DNA of 64,000 bases from Spirometra erinaceieuropaei (taxonomy: Eukaryota; Platyhelminthes; Cestoda; Diphyllobothriidea; Diphyllobothriidae): the NCBI GenBank assembly GCA_902702965.1, contig CACRXP010000565.1, forward strand, positions 169,978-233,977, given 5' to 3'. The translations under genes and the position numbers were made by a program. Below are positions 46,340 to 60,050 of this stretch, one piece after another (the stretch's first letter is position 1; each line of letters opens with the position of its first letter). The notes under the pieces are model-generated. The model had not been told where the DNA came from. It did not search any database and saw nothing but the letters and a program-made list of their open reading frames with translations.

Positions 46340-47530
46340 GAACGCCTGTATTTAAACGTGAAATGGTAACCGAAATTCCGAAGCGTAATTTCGACTCAAA
46401 AAGATTACTTAGCTAATGTTGTAGTATTAATTAACATGTGCATAATCACAAGATACTTCAGTTTCTTCGAGAAGTTGGTTTTGGAAGAAACTTGTTTTCG
46501 GCCGCCTGAAAAAATGCAACCCTGTAAAAAAGGACTACTCAATATCATGAATTTTTATCCCTGATTCCTGATGCCCTTATTTAATAGAACATATTTCGTA
46601 GAAAAATGTACAAAATTATTCGACTCTTTACTCATTTAGTAGAAAATTACGTCTTCTTCAAATATTATACTTGAGGGATGGGTATGATTGGTTTTAAAAA
46701 GTTTCTAATTATTAAATATTTTAAGGCTGCAAAATGCCCGATCATAAAACATGGCGTCTCTGCATTTACTATTGCTGCTTTTAAAGTTTTCTATATGGAC
46801 GAAATAAACTCAGTTTTATGAAACTTTTATTGTTTTCTCTTAACAGCGTGTAAAAGTATATGATTTTCCGTACACGGGAAATATACGGCTCGTAGTTCGG
46901 TAACCGCGAACGCTAGTGTAACGGCAAGTTGGGTTCAAAATTATTTGGGAATCGGGTTTGAACATGACTGACTGACGACGACCTATAAGCCAGAAATGGC
47001 CATTCCAGTCTCCCTCGTCTATGTCGGTAATAAGATTCGGCCAATATCATGCGTTTCTGTGCGGCTGTTGACTGGGCTCAAGAGAGAAACCGTAAGGCAC
47101 AGCGGAACGAGTGAGTTTCGTAATAATGATCGGTGAGCGCCCCTCTACAATTAGAAAAGTTTTAAAAACGAATCGTACCTTTTCGTCAGTTAAAATGCTT
47201 GAAGAACACAGACTTTTCTGCCAAATGACTTAAAGGATGAATATTTCTTATAAAAGTGTACATTAAATATACCTAAACTTACAAGGACACCGAGAATCGA
47301 TGTGGAATATGCATCTTCCTTAAATGGCCATATTTACGGAGTATAATTCTTGCGGAAGGTCGGAAACAAGTTTGTTTAAAAGCTGCCATCCTGAGGCAGC
47401 TGTATTATCTTGGAATTGTGCAGCATTATGATTAATATTCCAACCCAAGTTAAGTAACCTGTCTGAGTCGAAAACACGTTTCAGACTTTTGGGTAGCATT
47501 TCATGATTTGGCACATCCACTCTACTTCTG
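46340..47530. mobile_element. Palindromic element, copy B, with an insertion
   Basis: The left arm from about 46355 (GAAATGGTAACCGAAATTCC) and right arm to about 47528 match the family. The left end is worn and no clear TA flank remains. About 190 bp of foreign sequence (about 46964-47152), including the second copy of the ~140-bp repeat, interrupts the right half. It is the most diverged copy. Confidence 0.65.
47018..47152 (+). repeat. ~140-bp dispersed repeat, copy 2
   Basis: Shares GTCGGTAATAA, CATGCG, GGGCTC, AAGGCACA and GGTGAG-GCCCCTCT blocks with 23564-23702. It sits inside palindromic copy B. About 40 bp upstream lies CTGACGACGACCT, the start of the Penelope terminal motif, so it may be part of a Penelope-associated element. 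Confidence 0.6.
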
Positions 47531-48973
47531 CAAACGATTTTAAACACCATCAAACTTTGACACACTTGATGAAAATTACTTCCAGTTATTTTTTTCTAGC
47601 CATCAGTTAGGCAGTCCGAGAACAATAAAGCTTTACCAGTTATCCTGTGTAATATCTGAGATACGCAGCATCTGCGGTCGTCATAATGAATTCTGAAATT
47701 TCTCTCGAAAGAGGAACGTTGCTCGTAGGCATAAAGGGCCTAGTTATGGATGTGATCGCTATCTGCATCTTTTAGGTTTAAAAAATGTCCAGCCTCTTGC
47801 GATGACGTCTTGGTAGTTTTCAATGCTGTCACCCGGGTCTAGCCGCACTATTTGGCAGTAAATTTTCGCGTCAGTTTCTGGCGTTCTCATGGATGCTAAA
47901 AAAAGTTTGCCAGGCTTTGGCCTACTGAATTTTAACGGACACAAACCAAGACGGTTCGACTGTCAACTATGCATGTGTTTCAATAAGCTGTACTCGATAT
48001 CTTGTCTGCCAAATATCTTCTTATACACATTTTGTGAGGTTATTTGATCACAGGCATATAACAATTAGTTATTATTAAATTTATCTTGCACATTCTGTTT
48101 AATTCATCCTTTTTCTTGAATCGAGATAATCTAAATTCATTTGGAATCAATACTTTTTTATTTGATATGCGGCTCTGCGCTTTCAGTAATACTGTTTTTT
48201 TCCGTAAAGGTACTATAGGCACGCAGCTTGATGCTATTTTAATATGTTTCGTGATCATACTCGAGGGGATTCTTACTTACTCAGAATAATACGTCAGTGC
48301 GTGGGGCGCCGTTTTTGTCACCTAATGCGTTGTGGCACTGTATTAAATGAAACTAGTTTTCTACGCAAAATTCCCATTACATTTGCATGATTGGTTTCAC
48401 ATCGATGTCAAAAGACAGAATTATATTCTCCAGCGACAATTATGCTTGCGAATAAAAGTAAATCTGCGGAAAAGACCGCCTAATTAACATTCAGGGGGTA
48501 ACTTGGAATCCTGCTCAATTTTACTTTAGTCGGCGAGCTTACTATTGTATTTCATTTCATTCAATAGCCACAAGCAAATTTCGACCAATATTTCATGAAA
48601 TGCAACGCATATGGTACGCTTTTTTGTTAACTTATCCAATCCCGTTCTACCTGATTATATCAGAACATTGTTCCCTTATGTAATATCGAAGTCAGGACAA
48701 CCACACGAATGGTAAAAAGTCTCGCGAAACATTAGGTGTTCTTTCCTAATTTAAATTTTGCTTGGACTTGAAACTATAGTCCGACAAAAGTGCCATAGAT
48801 ATCCGTAGCAGGCGGAACGACATGGAGTAACTACTGCATGGTATGATAACGCCTACAACCTAACGGTTGGAAAAGCATCACCGAAATTCATTTCTTCTTC
48901 CCTTATTCGCGCGGAATGGACGGAAATGCCGTAAAATTTGAAATGAGGGTAGTCATTAATCCTACTGAATATA
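47531..48973. other. AT-rich spacer, nothing recognised
   Basis: Lies between palindromic copies B and C. A stretch near 48560-48610 faintly recalls the arm terminus (ATTTCATGAAATG) but is too short to call. Confidence 0.35.
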
Positions 48974-49948
48974 TAGTAGGTGAGCTGACACATTAACAAA
49001 TTCCAAAATGCGTTTTCGTTTCGAGAAAATTAATCAAGTAGGGTTGTAAAACTAATCATCATGTAGCATAATTCTTCAGTGATTCAGTTACCCCAGGATG
49101 CCGGCTTTCGAGCGAACTTCTTTTAAGCTGCATGGAAAATAATACTTTGTAAACCTGGCTTGTTAAGAAGCATGAATTTGTCTCAGAGATTTTCGAGGCC
49201 CTTAGAAATTCAATTATATTTCAAAGAAAACATGCATAAAAATATTCATTATTCTGCTCATTTGGTAGATAACTAAGTGCTCTCCTAATTTTTATTTGAA
49301 GAAAGGGTAAAATTGGGTTTTAAATAATTTCTTATTGGGAGTTTTTCAATACCGTGAAGCGGCCGTTCATAAACCGTCATGTCTGAATTTGCCAGTGTGG
49401 CATGTCGAGTTAAACATATGGCTCAAATCTACGGCCAAATTTTTCGAATCCAATATGGGCTCCTGTTAATACTATAGAGAAATGTATGGTTTTCCGTATG
49501 CGGAAAATATACGGCTTGTTGTTTGCAAAACCTGAATGCAAGTGTAAGGGCAAGTCGAGTTCAAATTATTCGGCATTTGGAAAAGTTTGTTAAAGCCGAA
49601 TTATGCTGTTTCTTTGAGTATACAACTGAAAGAAGACATCATTTACCACCAAATGAGCAAAGGAGCGGATATTTTTATGCATGTTTTCGCTGAAATATAA
49701 TTGAATTTCTAAGGGCATCGAAAATCACTGAGAAAAATGCATACTTCCCAAGTGGCCATTTTTACAGAGTATTATTCTCCATGCAGTTAAAAATAAGTTC
49801 GCTCGAAAGCCGGCATTCTGCGGTAACTGAATTATTAAAGAATTATGTTGCAGGCTGATAGTTATACAACCCTACTTAATAAATCTTATCGAAACCACAG
49901 CGCATGTTGGAATTTCGTTTGACATTTCATGAGTCAGCCCACCTTCTG
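48974..49948. mobile_element. Palindromic element, copy C
   Basis: 975 bp, flanked by TA on both sides (48972-48973 and 49949-49950). The left end reads TAGTAGGTGAGCTGAC and the right end mirrors it (GTCAGCCCACCTTCTG). Both arms share copy-specific variants, such as TTTCGAGCGAACTT and an AATAATACT block, not seen in other copies. The centre holds TTTTCCGTATGCGGAAAA, a small near-perfect palindrome. No coding sequence. Confidence 0.8.
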
Positions 49949-49950
49949 TA

Positions 49951-51674
49951 GTTTTCATTAGATGAGGGCAACTTTACATGGGAGATTGTCCGTTTCGACT
50001 TGCTGGCAATGTAAATCATCTAAGCATGAATTATCTTTGCTTTTTAAGTAGTCGTCTTTTATAATATAATCCAAAAATTATTTTTGATGAAAAATGAACT
50101 CTCACACGTATCAGGATGTATAATATATTACCGAATGGCCTATTTGCCAGGTTAAAGAAAACTTTGAAAATCATTCATTATGACATCCTCTGACAAATTC
50201 AAACCGATGGTAACGATCGTCAATTCAGAATTGGCAACCATGATAAGTCCAACATGCCTAGTTCCCTCTAAAAAAAACGACAAAAATCCCCTACAATTGC
50301 GGTTTTCTGCATTTTAATGCCTTTGAATTTCATGGTTGGAATCTGATCCTGAGGTGCTGGCTCCAACAAATATATAAATCGGGTATAAGCTCTTTATCAA
50401 ACTGAAAAGATGACTGCATTATCTTGCCTGAAAGACTTATAAAGATACCGTCCTGACAACGTCATAAACTTCTCTAAAACAACACTGGTCTAAGGCTTAT
50501 ATTCTGATTGATGCGTCGAAAAAATTTTGCAGAAACGTAGCCAAATTTTATCATTATAATTAGGACGATATTTCTTTTCTCTTTGAGGGAGTATGCATCG
50601 AACGCAGGTTCGAAACTAAATATTTGTTCTGCCTTCCAATCCACACAACTAGAGCTAATTTAAGAATGTAACTCAATGATCACAAAGGGATTTTGTGCGT
50701 GCATTAGAGAATATTTGAAGAATTGATTTTACTGGTTTATCCGAATGTATGGGTCAGACAGTTTACCCCATGTTTGCTTTTTTAATTTTTTCATGTCCCA
50801 CCAGCTGACCGAAGTTCAGTCAAATATTCGGGAAATAAAGGAAATTTCTTTTTCAAAATAAGCTCAGCATGCAGTCATTCTCACTGCTGTAATAATGTGT
50901 ATTACGTTATCATCTCGAAAATCTACATAAGTCAATCGACGTAACGCATCAGGTGCGAAAAAACAGGCTCTAAAAGCATCCGTAGCACACAGTTATTTGC
51001 ATATTGGCGCCATTTCCAGTCCGTCGAGCTTATTTAAGGACACACGCTATTTTCGAATTTCCGCTTAAATTTGCTTGCGGCTATCGGTCATAAGGACGAT
51101 TATCAGCGAGATTCAACAAGACTTGTATCGCAAAGGTTCATCCTAGATCAGGTTATAATAATTATTAAACTTTGCGATGGGAAGCGACAAAAGTGACACT
51201 TGATTAAAGACAGTCAGCCCGGGAGTATTTTAATCTTACTAAAGTATTTAGCATACAGCAGAATATCCGTGGAAGTGCCTCATCGCTTTTGAAGGGGAAA
51301 TATCTGGCGTTTTAAAACATATATTTAACACATTTTGATAAACTTCGGGTATTTAAGTGGCAGGGAAACCATTCAAATATTCATGTAGCAAGTGAAATCG
51401 GAATTTGGAAGAGCAATAACATTTTCGCAAGTTAAATGTTAAAGGCAACCGACGTTTTTAAATTCAAATTACCTTAAGTTCTACATTGATGTTTGGGGTA
51501 TTTAATGCTTCATTACGATTTACATAAATTAACTACAGCAATTCAGTCCTCAGACACGCACAGTTCGCATTCCGAATGTTTTGCAGATATCTTCATCTGC
51601 TCATTTGTATTAGACAGTGAAACATAATTATTTACTTAAGGAAAAATGATCAACGAATGTCAACTGTAAATACA
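49951..51674. other. AT-rich spacer, nothing recognised
   Basis: No frame, repeat or exon could be supported between palindromic copies C and D. Confidence 0.35.
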
Positions 51675-52668
51675 CAGTACGTGACCTATCTCATGAAATG
51701 TTGGCTGAAATTCTGAAATGCGTTTTCGATTAGGAAGGATTACTTGGTCTCGGTTGTGAAACCGATTGTCTTGTGGTATACTCTTATAACATTTCGGACT
51801 GGGCAGGATGTCGGCTTTTAAATGCACCTCTTTTCAATCTCCTGTAGAAGGCATGCTCGGTAAAAAAAAAGACTACTTAAGTAGCATGCATTTTTCCCAT
51901 TGATTTTCGATGGTCTTTGAAATTCAAATATATTTTATAGAAACCACAAACAAAAATGTGCTTTCTTTTAGTCAATCAATAGAGAATCACGCCTTCTTTA
52001 TACTGTATACTTAAGGAAGGAGTATAATTAGGTTTTTAAAAAGTTTCTAATTATGAGACTTTTTAAGACCGCGATATGTCCATTCACATAGCATTGTACC
52101 TGGCCGTTTACCACTGCTCCTCATGAAATGTACCACATGGTCCGCATCCATTGCAAAATTTTATGGACCCTGTATGATAGCTTTTTAATGACATAGAAAA
52201 ATATGAGATTTTCTTTACGCGGAACGCATGCACCTTGTAGATTGAAATCACTAAGCGCTAATGCAACGAATGATCAGGCTCCAAATTTTTCGGCAATTAG
52301 AAAACTTTTTTAAAACCTAATTATACTCCTTCCTTAAGTATAAAATATAAAGAAGACGTGATTCTCTATTGAGTGAATAAAAGAAAGCACATTTTTGTTT
52401 GTGGTTTCTATAAATTATATTTGAATTTCCAAGACCATCGAAAATCAATGAAAAAATGCATGCTACTTAAGTAGTCATTTTTACAGAGCACGCTTTCTAC
52501 AGGAGATTGAAAAGAAATGCATTTAAAAGCCGACATCCTGCCGAGTCCAAAATGTTATAAGAGTATGCCTTATGATAATCAGTATCACAACCGCGACCAA
52601 GTAATCCTTCTAATCCAAAACGCATTTCAGAATTTCAGCCAACATTTCGTGAGATAGGTCACGCACTG
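51675..52668. mobile_element. Palindromic element, copy D
   Basis: 994 bp. The left end reads CAGTACGTGACCTATCTCAT; the right end mirrors it, ending GTCACGCACTG followed by TA. The left flank is CA rather than TA. Both arms carry the same private changes, for example a CACAAACAAAAATGTGC block where other copies have CATGCATAAAAAT. A nested 12-bp palindrome CTACTTAAGTAG occurs in both arms. Confidence 0.85.
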
Positions 52669-55600
52669 TACCTTTTAATGAGCCGCAACAGAGCTTCAGT
52701 TTGATTGTTATGATCCGTGAAGCTTCTCTGTTAGAAGGTCCTTGTTATAGTCCAATGTAAGAAGTTTTCAAAAACACTTATGACTAATAAAGCCGCGTTG
52801 AGGCTCAAAGGGTCCCCTAGGGTTTTGACAAAACTCCGCTAACTATAAGTACAAAATCGGAAAGCCTAACTATCAAAAAAGGCATTCAGCAACACTCAAC
52901 CTTTGAGAACTACACTCACGCAAAACTAACTCTCTGGTTTGATCGAATAAACTGGAAATGGCTCTTGTTTTCTTGATAAATTAACCTCCCTGCATAATTC
53001 CACGTCGGCGATTCTAATGAGGTTACAGCAATTTAAAAATATGTTTATTGTGTATATCATGGAGCAAAACCTGCGTAGAGACTTATAGCGCACTTTTGGC
53101 ATACCCACTAAACCATTCCTGTTTTCACATAAATCATTTCGCAAAGCTTTTACGACTTACACGGAATTTATGAGGCCCTTACTTGGTGGATGACTTAACG
53201 AAGAAATTTCTCTGGAGCATGCAACAAGAAAAGGGCAGCAAGGTTGAACTGTAGTGGTTTCTAAACGTACACTAAGAGCATTTGGATGAAATATAGCGTG
53301 TGTTTTCGCAGAGCCCTTTAAATTGTTCCCGTTTCTGCACTTAAATTTTGATAAAATATTTACGACTTGCATCGGAGGTAGTGGGCGGGTATACATTGTG
53401 CGCAACATGTCAAAAGAGGCATATATGCATTAGATGGTCAGCTTAGTGCCGGACGTTATATACTGCCATACATCTCGCACCCATATACCAAAATACTGTC
53501 AACGTCAGTAAAGAAATGTAAAGTTAGTTCCAACTGCATTCAAAGTTTCGCCGGTGACTATTATTTTGTGGTCATTTTGCTTTCGGAAGAGCATTCTACA
53601 TTTATCAGGCCTGTTTCTTTACTGAAAATGACAACGTCAATACGAAAATAGCAAACATTTACTCGTGATTAAACTTTACAAAAACAAGATTTAGAGGCAC
53701 CGGAACTCAGTAAGAGTCGAGTTAGTATCGCTCTCAATTAGCCCAAAATTATCTATTTGGCTGAACAAAAGATTGGGGCAACAGCGAAGTCGTGCATTCC
53801 TTGGTCAAATTTTATGAAATGTTTAACCCTTTAAAAGCCTTGTCAGAAAGCTCTCGATGAAAATGGTATTCATGCTGGCCTTTATGAACAAAAATGTCTG
53901 TTAATACCTAATGGATTTTTTGCACATAGCGTGCGTAATATTTATTTTTCTACGCAAGCAACGCTTCGCCATGCTGAAGGAACTTTCGGACACCCTGCAC
54001 ATGTGGTTTTTAACTTTTGTAACGGTTTTAACTTTCTAATTTCATGAAGATATCAATACTTAGCTTTTAGTTCGCTATTACTCCAATATAAGCTTCTTTA
54101 TAGAACATATGGAAATACATATATGTGCATCACAGCAGTGTCAGAATGACAATTTTATTAAGCGCTTACTCTGCGACTTGTAGGCCTGGGTGTTAGAAAG
54201 TTCTTGCAAATCTGTCTAACAACTTGAAAGCGCACAGAGCCCATCAGCAAAGAATTTATACTGATATGATGCATATATGATATGGCAAGGTTCTTGTGCC
54301 GTACTCCCGATACTAGCTGAAAGCCCTCACACGTGGTTCGTCAAACATTCTGCCTCTGCTTGACACAGCTGCGACGCGTTCGGTTCCCTTATTGGCTCCC
54401 CAGCGTTCTTAATGCGTTTTCTGATATATGAACTTCGCAGGATAACCGAGCTAATAATTGCAGAAATCATTAAGTGCAGAATATGGACATGACTTTTTAG
54501 GGCCATGTATGCCATTTATTAAAATCCTTTAGCAGCAGAAGGGGACCGAATTTAGAAAAATTGCACAGTATGACAAAGTATGAATCTTTGCCGAACATAT
54601 CCTAAAATGTATTACGTCACGCAAGAACGCATGGGTTAAAATAGGCTCAAGGCCCACCCATATTGTGATCCACTGTTTACCCATAAAGATCAAGCCTTAA
54701 TTGGTCGATAATAGTCCTATTCAGGTAATTTTCTGTCCTCAGTTTTTTACTTTGTCCACCGAAGACTTTTTAAAGCAAAAAGGAATTAATTTATGGATTG
54801 GCAGGCATTACTTTGTTTAGCTCATCCATGGGCACAAAAGAAAACCAATCATTATCGTTTAGAAGCGTCATCTAGTCCTTGGCTTCCGTCTTAAATATAT
54901 CGAAGATTAAAGCAGTCCGAATTTATTCAGTGTCGAAGAAATATGAATTCTTTATCATGAGTGGGTTTCGGTCAGCACGTAGTGTTTATTATGGAACATT
55001 CCAACTAATTAGCCAAAGGAAAGTCGCCTTCTTAACTCCGGATAACGCTACTACGTCAGACGGTTGAATGACGTAGCGCTTTTCGTTAAACTTCGGCAGC
55101 CTCTAGTTGGGATATGTTAGAAATTCATCGCCAGGAGACAGGAAGTTCGTGACTGTATGAGCTTACGAGCATTAATGAAAAGCGTTCGACAAGTTCTAGC
55201 ATTGCTTTCAGTTATATGTTTGTTTCGTGTATTTATTTAAGGAATTGTTCAAAGATCTCTTAATTTGTATCCTATGAGAAACTTCGGAGTGTAGTTCCAA
55301 AGGAATACCTTCGTTCAAAAGTGGTAGCATATGGATATCAATTTTGACCGAAAAGGAAAGTAAACAAATCACAAAGACTTTGAACCTCTCAGTGTAATTT
55401 TCAACGAGACGTCACGACTTTTACTATGTTCGGCTTATCTTTTGAAAAATTGGCAACTTTTAACGCAAACCGGTGGCAGCTCAAATAAAACAATTTCAAT
55501 TCTAACGATCGACGGATCGCCAAGTATGACTGAAATAAAGTTCCGGTAAACCAAAATGACATTAAGTCGTGAACTTCCCGAGGACAATAATGAGGAGATA

Positions 55601-58600
55601 ATTAAGTGACTCACCGCGCATAATGCCCATGCAGGATCGCTTTTATAATATAACGAGAGTTAACAGTGAGTCAATACGGCCCAACAGTCCCATGCTACAA
55701 AACTCTTGGGCCTGTTAATATAACCAAAGATCTCCATTGAGATGTTTCTTCATGTAGTCAGTAATATGTGTTAAGATAAGAATGCCTGCCCGTCTTTGTT
55801 AAACTAGCAAGAGAAATGTCAGCTTGGTTACTAGCTTTAAGAATAAAAGCTAGATGGGAAAGAGGGCTTTTATCGGCAAAACCTAGAGTACTTATGTTGG
55901 TGACTTAATACAATACACAAAGAAGAAATCAAAAGTCACGATGCCTCAGACTGACGTTTTATACACAAAATTTTCAGCTCTGGCCGATAAGATCATAAGA
56001 AAACAGGTTTTAACTGTGGTTCATATATTCGGACCTTTACTGTTAAACCAATATGATGGAGTCTCCACTAAACGAAAAGAAATAAATGATCTTGTTGTAA
56101 ACTTACATTTATAAATACACGTTTAGGGAATGGTGGACTGCCGAAAAATGACCAATAATCGCTGAATAAGTGGGCACGTGCCACGATGTCGACTAATTTT
56201 CAAACAGCACAGACGCCAGCAATAAGGTGAAATAGAACATCCTTACTTCCGCGATATAACACATCGGTAGTCCTGTAAGACTTTAAGATGTCCAAGTCTA
56301 ATCTTTTTATCCTGATCGTCCTGTTGTTAGCAAAGAGGATATAATTGAATGCTTTTAATGTAGCACAGTTTTCGTATCACTCGGTTTTTATTGAAGATTT
56401 TGATGTGGTGCTGGAATATTCATCTGCGGGTAACTATGAAAACGAAGTCGTTACCCAAAATCCTAAACAGATTGGTTGTGGCACTAAGCAATGTCCAGAC
56501 AATTTACTTAATTTCACAATCCGGAAATAATGATTAAGAAAACCACACTAAAATATACTGGCAATGAGGGAGCGAATGCGTCCCACTGTTTATGGTTGAA
56601 TTTGTCTTGTCTGATGTAAGAAGTATCAATGCAGTAAGTTGATTTACACGAATTGAATGTTTTGATATGCATTACTCAACTATAGTTAATGCAACGAGTA
56701 ACATTCTGAATGCTCCAACGTTCAGATGCAATCTATGCTTCCCTTAAAAAACAAACTATAGAATCTTTTAACGTGAAGACACACTTTTCACAAGTTAAAC
56801 GGGTGCCATTTTCTAGAACTGGGTCGACGATTCGGCGAATATTAAGAATAAGCGTAAGTTCTAATGATATATTTTTTCGGCTCCAGCGCTGATGCTCGCC
56901 TCCTATGTGAATGAAGGGCATCACAGTTAACCGAAAATCCAATGCCAACAGAAAAACTAAAGTGGTGAATTCAGTCCAAATTAGCCACTGCTGCAAAATC
57001 GGCGAGCCTTAGGCTAAGAAGGCTGAAACGTCAGCTTTTAATGAATGTAGGTATATGCATACCCTAACTAGCAGAACGAGTGGAAATGGCCTGTTCCCTG
57101 TGTTTTCTTTTTATAAATATAGTCAGAAAAGACCAGTTTTCACTAACGAACGTTTTAACATACATCTAAAATATTTGTCACAATCTTCAGCAACGCGTCT
57201 ATAAAAGAATCATCTGAGTCGCTATAAAAAGGTGCCGTGCATTTGTCGTTCTCCTGTCTTGAGAAATATGTTTTTTTCTGACTAAACATTTCGTCTCTAT
57301 TTCAAAATTTCCGCAAGCAAAGTGGAAACGAATGTTCGTGGTTGCTTTTTCATTCAGTGTTAACATATTGAAACTCAGTTTTGAAGAGTTTCCATTGATC
57401 ATCTTGACAAAACATACTTAAGGTAGTCTTTACAATGAATTAATGCTCCAGAAGCAGAGACTCAAAGTTATGTCAGTTTTAATAATAAGATCAGGCCTTT
57501 CTGTCAGGTAATGCAGGCAAATTGTCCCTCATATACTCTTTCAAAATCTCAAAAGCGGTCTGAGTAACGTTTATTTGTTTCGAAAATTGAGCCACATTTT
57601 AAGAAAGATAAAATCCGTCTTATGTTTGGTATGGTATAGTAGTTGAAGTGACTATTCCTAGGAATCTGATCCCAGTTCCTGTTGTTCAGTAGATTGCTCT
57701 TCGAATGTATCTGCAGAGCTGAGTCTAGAAACAAACTAGGGCCTTTTTAAAAACTACTGTTTGGACGTTTTGTTAAGAAGGGAGATCTGGCGGCCGCTTG
57801 GCGATGCAGCACTATTTGTTTAAATTCAAGTAAATACTTTTACTTTCCGTCCGTATGTCCCTCATTAAGTTTTGTACCCTCACACTTAAAAATTTTCATA
57901 AATGTTTATTGTACAAGCATGTGGCTCTCAACGAGTATTTTCATCTGACAAGATGCTCAACCAGAGAAGACAAAACAGATTTTGCTCTTTTCTAACATTC
58001 CACCTTTACCGAATTTCTTGGGGGTACCTCTCAAAATGAAGCTTGTCATATGGTCATCCACTTGTATTCGCGACCCAGTTTCACCATGCCTTGTAGAGCA
58101 GAGATGTCGGGTCACGTCACCCAGGCAAGCACAAAGGTAAAAGTCCATGAGGCCATATCAAAAGGCAAGCGCACACGTATGCGTAGGCGGACCAATAGCA
58201 GTGCCAGTTTATTTGTCTTACAAAGTTTATAAATGAGCAGCTCTCCCCAGGTTCTCGGTTTAGCTGTCGCAGTCTCCTTCGGTATGAGCCCACGAATGCA
58301 CCTGATGATTGTCCTATCGGTGGTTTCCTGTTTCATTTTTCTTCTTCAACCGGCACATCAGAAGCAACTTCCGTCGCGACCGAGCGGGAGCCGAAATTAC
58401 GGGGATCTAGGCAAGTTCTGATCTTTCTGCATACACATCTCGGCTGATCTCCTCAGGCGTGCCTTTTGTATACTAACGAGGGGACGATAAGTGGGTGTAG
58501 ATCAATGGGACTTGGCCTTCTTGAGACTCGGCACAATGAATCCTGCAGCTTTACAACGTAGCGCCCTGTTTTATTAGAATTTATTCGCGCTAAGATCGTT

Positions 58601-60050
58601 ATTAAAATGTCCGTCTCGAATACTACCAGTCCTTTTTATCAAAAATATTTGTAATACGACTGTTCAACTTTTTGGCTGCATAAAACGAAACTAAATTACT
58701 GCACTAAATTCAACTATACTATTCAAACTGAAATAATCGCAGCCGTTGTATTATTATAATGCCTGATATTCCGGTGTACAATTTTGGAAAAATTAAAATG
58801 CTTTTAGTAAATTTGCCTCAGCGACTACGTACATATAGTCACATCCACTCATGAGTCCTTACTGTTTATACTTAAATGTATTAACCTGACTGGTTTGAGA
58901 ATTTTCTTGCACTACTCTCTTAATTCGTACCGTTGTTCTTTTTAAACAGTTCGTTACGCCCACATGCAATATTTGAAATGTCTCAAGTGCCCCAATTGTC
59001 CTTGTTTAAGTAAGTTCTGCACCTTTTTTCCATATAAATTCTGAAACTTCTGGCGTAAGATCGAACCGTGTTAAGTTCATTAAATTAAATGGGATGACGA
59101 TTTAGGGAACTTATCTTAGTTGGGATGATTAGGGTAAAAAATATAGATTTAGAAATCAATGTTCGCAAGACAGATTGTTTCCGTACACAAATCATTTAGC
59201 ACTATTTGTTCATCTTTTTCAAAATGAGTTCTTTTCATGGAGATAAACTGAGGCTTATAATTTTGTGGTTTGAGGAAATGACGTTTGAGAAAACAAAGGT
59301 TTTCTCCAAGGCGTTTTAATTTTAATCATAGTTATTTGCAGCATTTTCTAATGGGTATCAGTAAACTCCACCACCATGGCATGCGCCTAACTGATAGATA
59401 GTTATAATTGCAAATCAAGTCATTTGTTAAATATTATGCATATTGCACCCCTTATAATATGGAAATATATCTCAGAAAACTTCGGTAGTAGTTGTTTAGT
59501 TACAAAATTGCCCTGGCTGCAAACTGTTACGAACGAACTTCATTCGTCCCGAGTATCCAGCATACCAAAGACATAGTATTGCATGTTGTTGGCTCAGTGA
59601 GGATTGGATATATGAGTCCAATGAGAAAATAGGACTCAGTGGCTCCTGTAATACAAGGGGTTGCTAATATTAGTTTTATCACACGTCAGGTGGATGCAGG
59701 AATTAACAGAATCCGCAAAAACATTCAGAAAACGTGCATTTCTGCCATGCTTCTTGTATTACCGTAATGAGGTGCCAGAGCAGACGGCGGAGGTTGAAAG
59801 ATGTGAATTGGGCGTACAAACGGAAAAAACGAGGAATCCAAATTTGCTGGTCGAATAAGGCCGGATTGGATATAAGGTATGGGTAAACAAACTCAAACTC
59901 AACATCAAAAATTTCTCAAACTCTAACCACAAACCCAATATTAACCCTGAATTTAGTCGTTTTCTTAGATTTAGTCACAAACTCGGTCCTAATATAATAC
60001 GCTTGCCGAAAACAAATAAGTAGCTGTGTTACAGTAATGTCAATATTTGC
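52669..60050. other. Long AT-rich stretch without a supported gene (7.4 kb)
   Basis: Scanned for LINE, Gypsy, Penelope and C1-type motifs and splice-flanked domains without success. A GC-richer patch at 57.98-58.55 kb has open frames on both strands but nothing recognised. Confidence 0.35.

Noticed and set aside
52926..53408. Two minus-strand ORFs with faintly similar segments (tandem duplication?)
   Set aside because: Similarity is only about 60 percent over ~100 bases by eye, in AT-rich sequence; not above chance.
57980..58560. GC-richer patch with minus-strand text recalling a LINE RT
   Set aside because: Only one loose motif; frames disagree and no catalytic motif follows.
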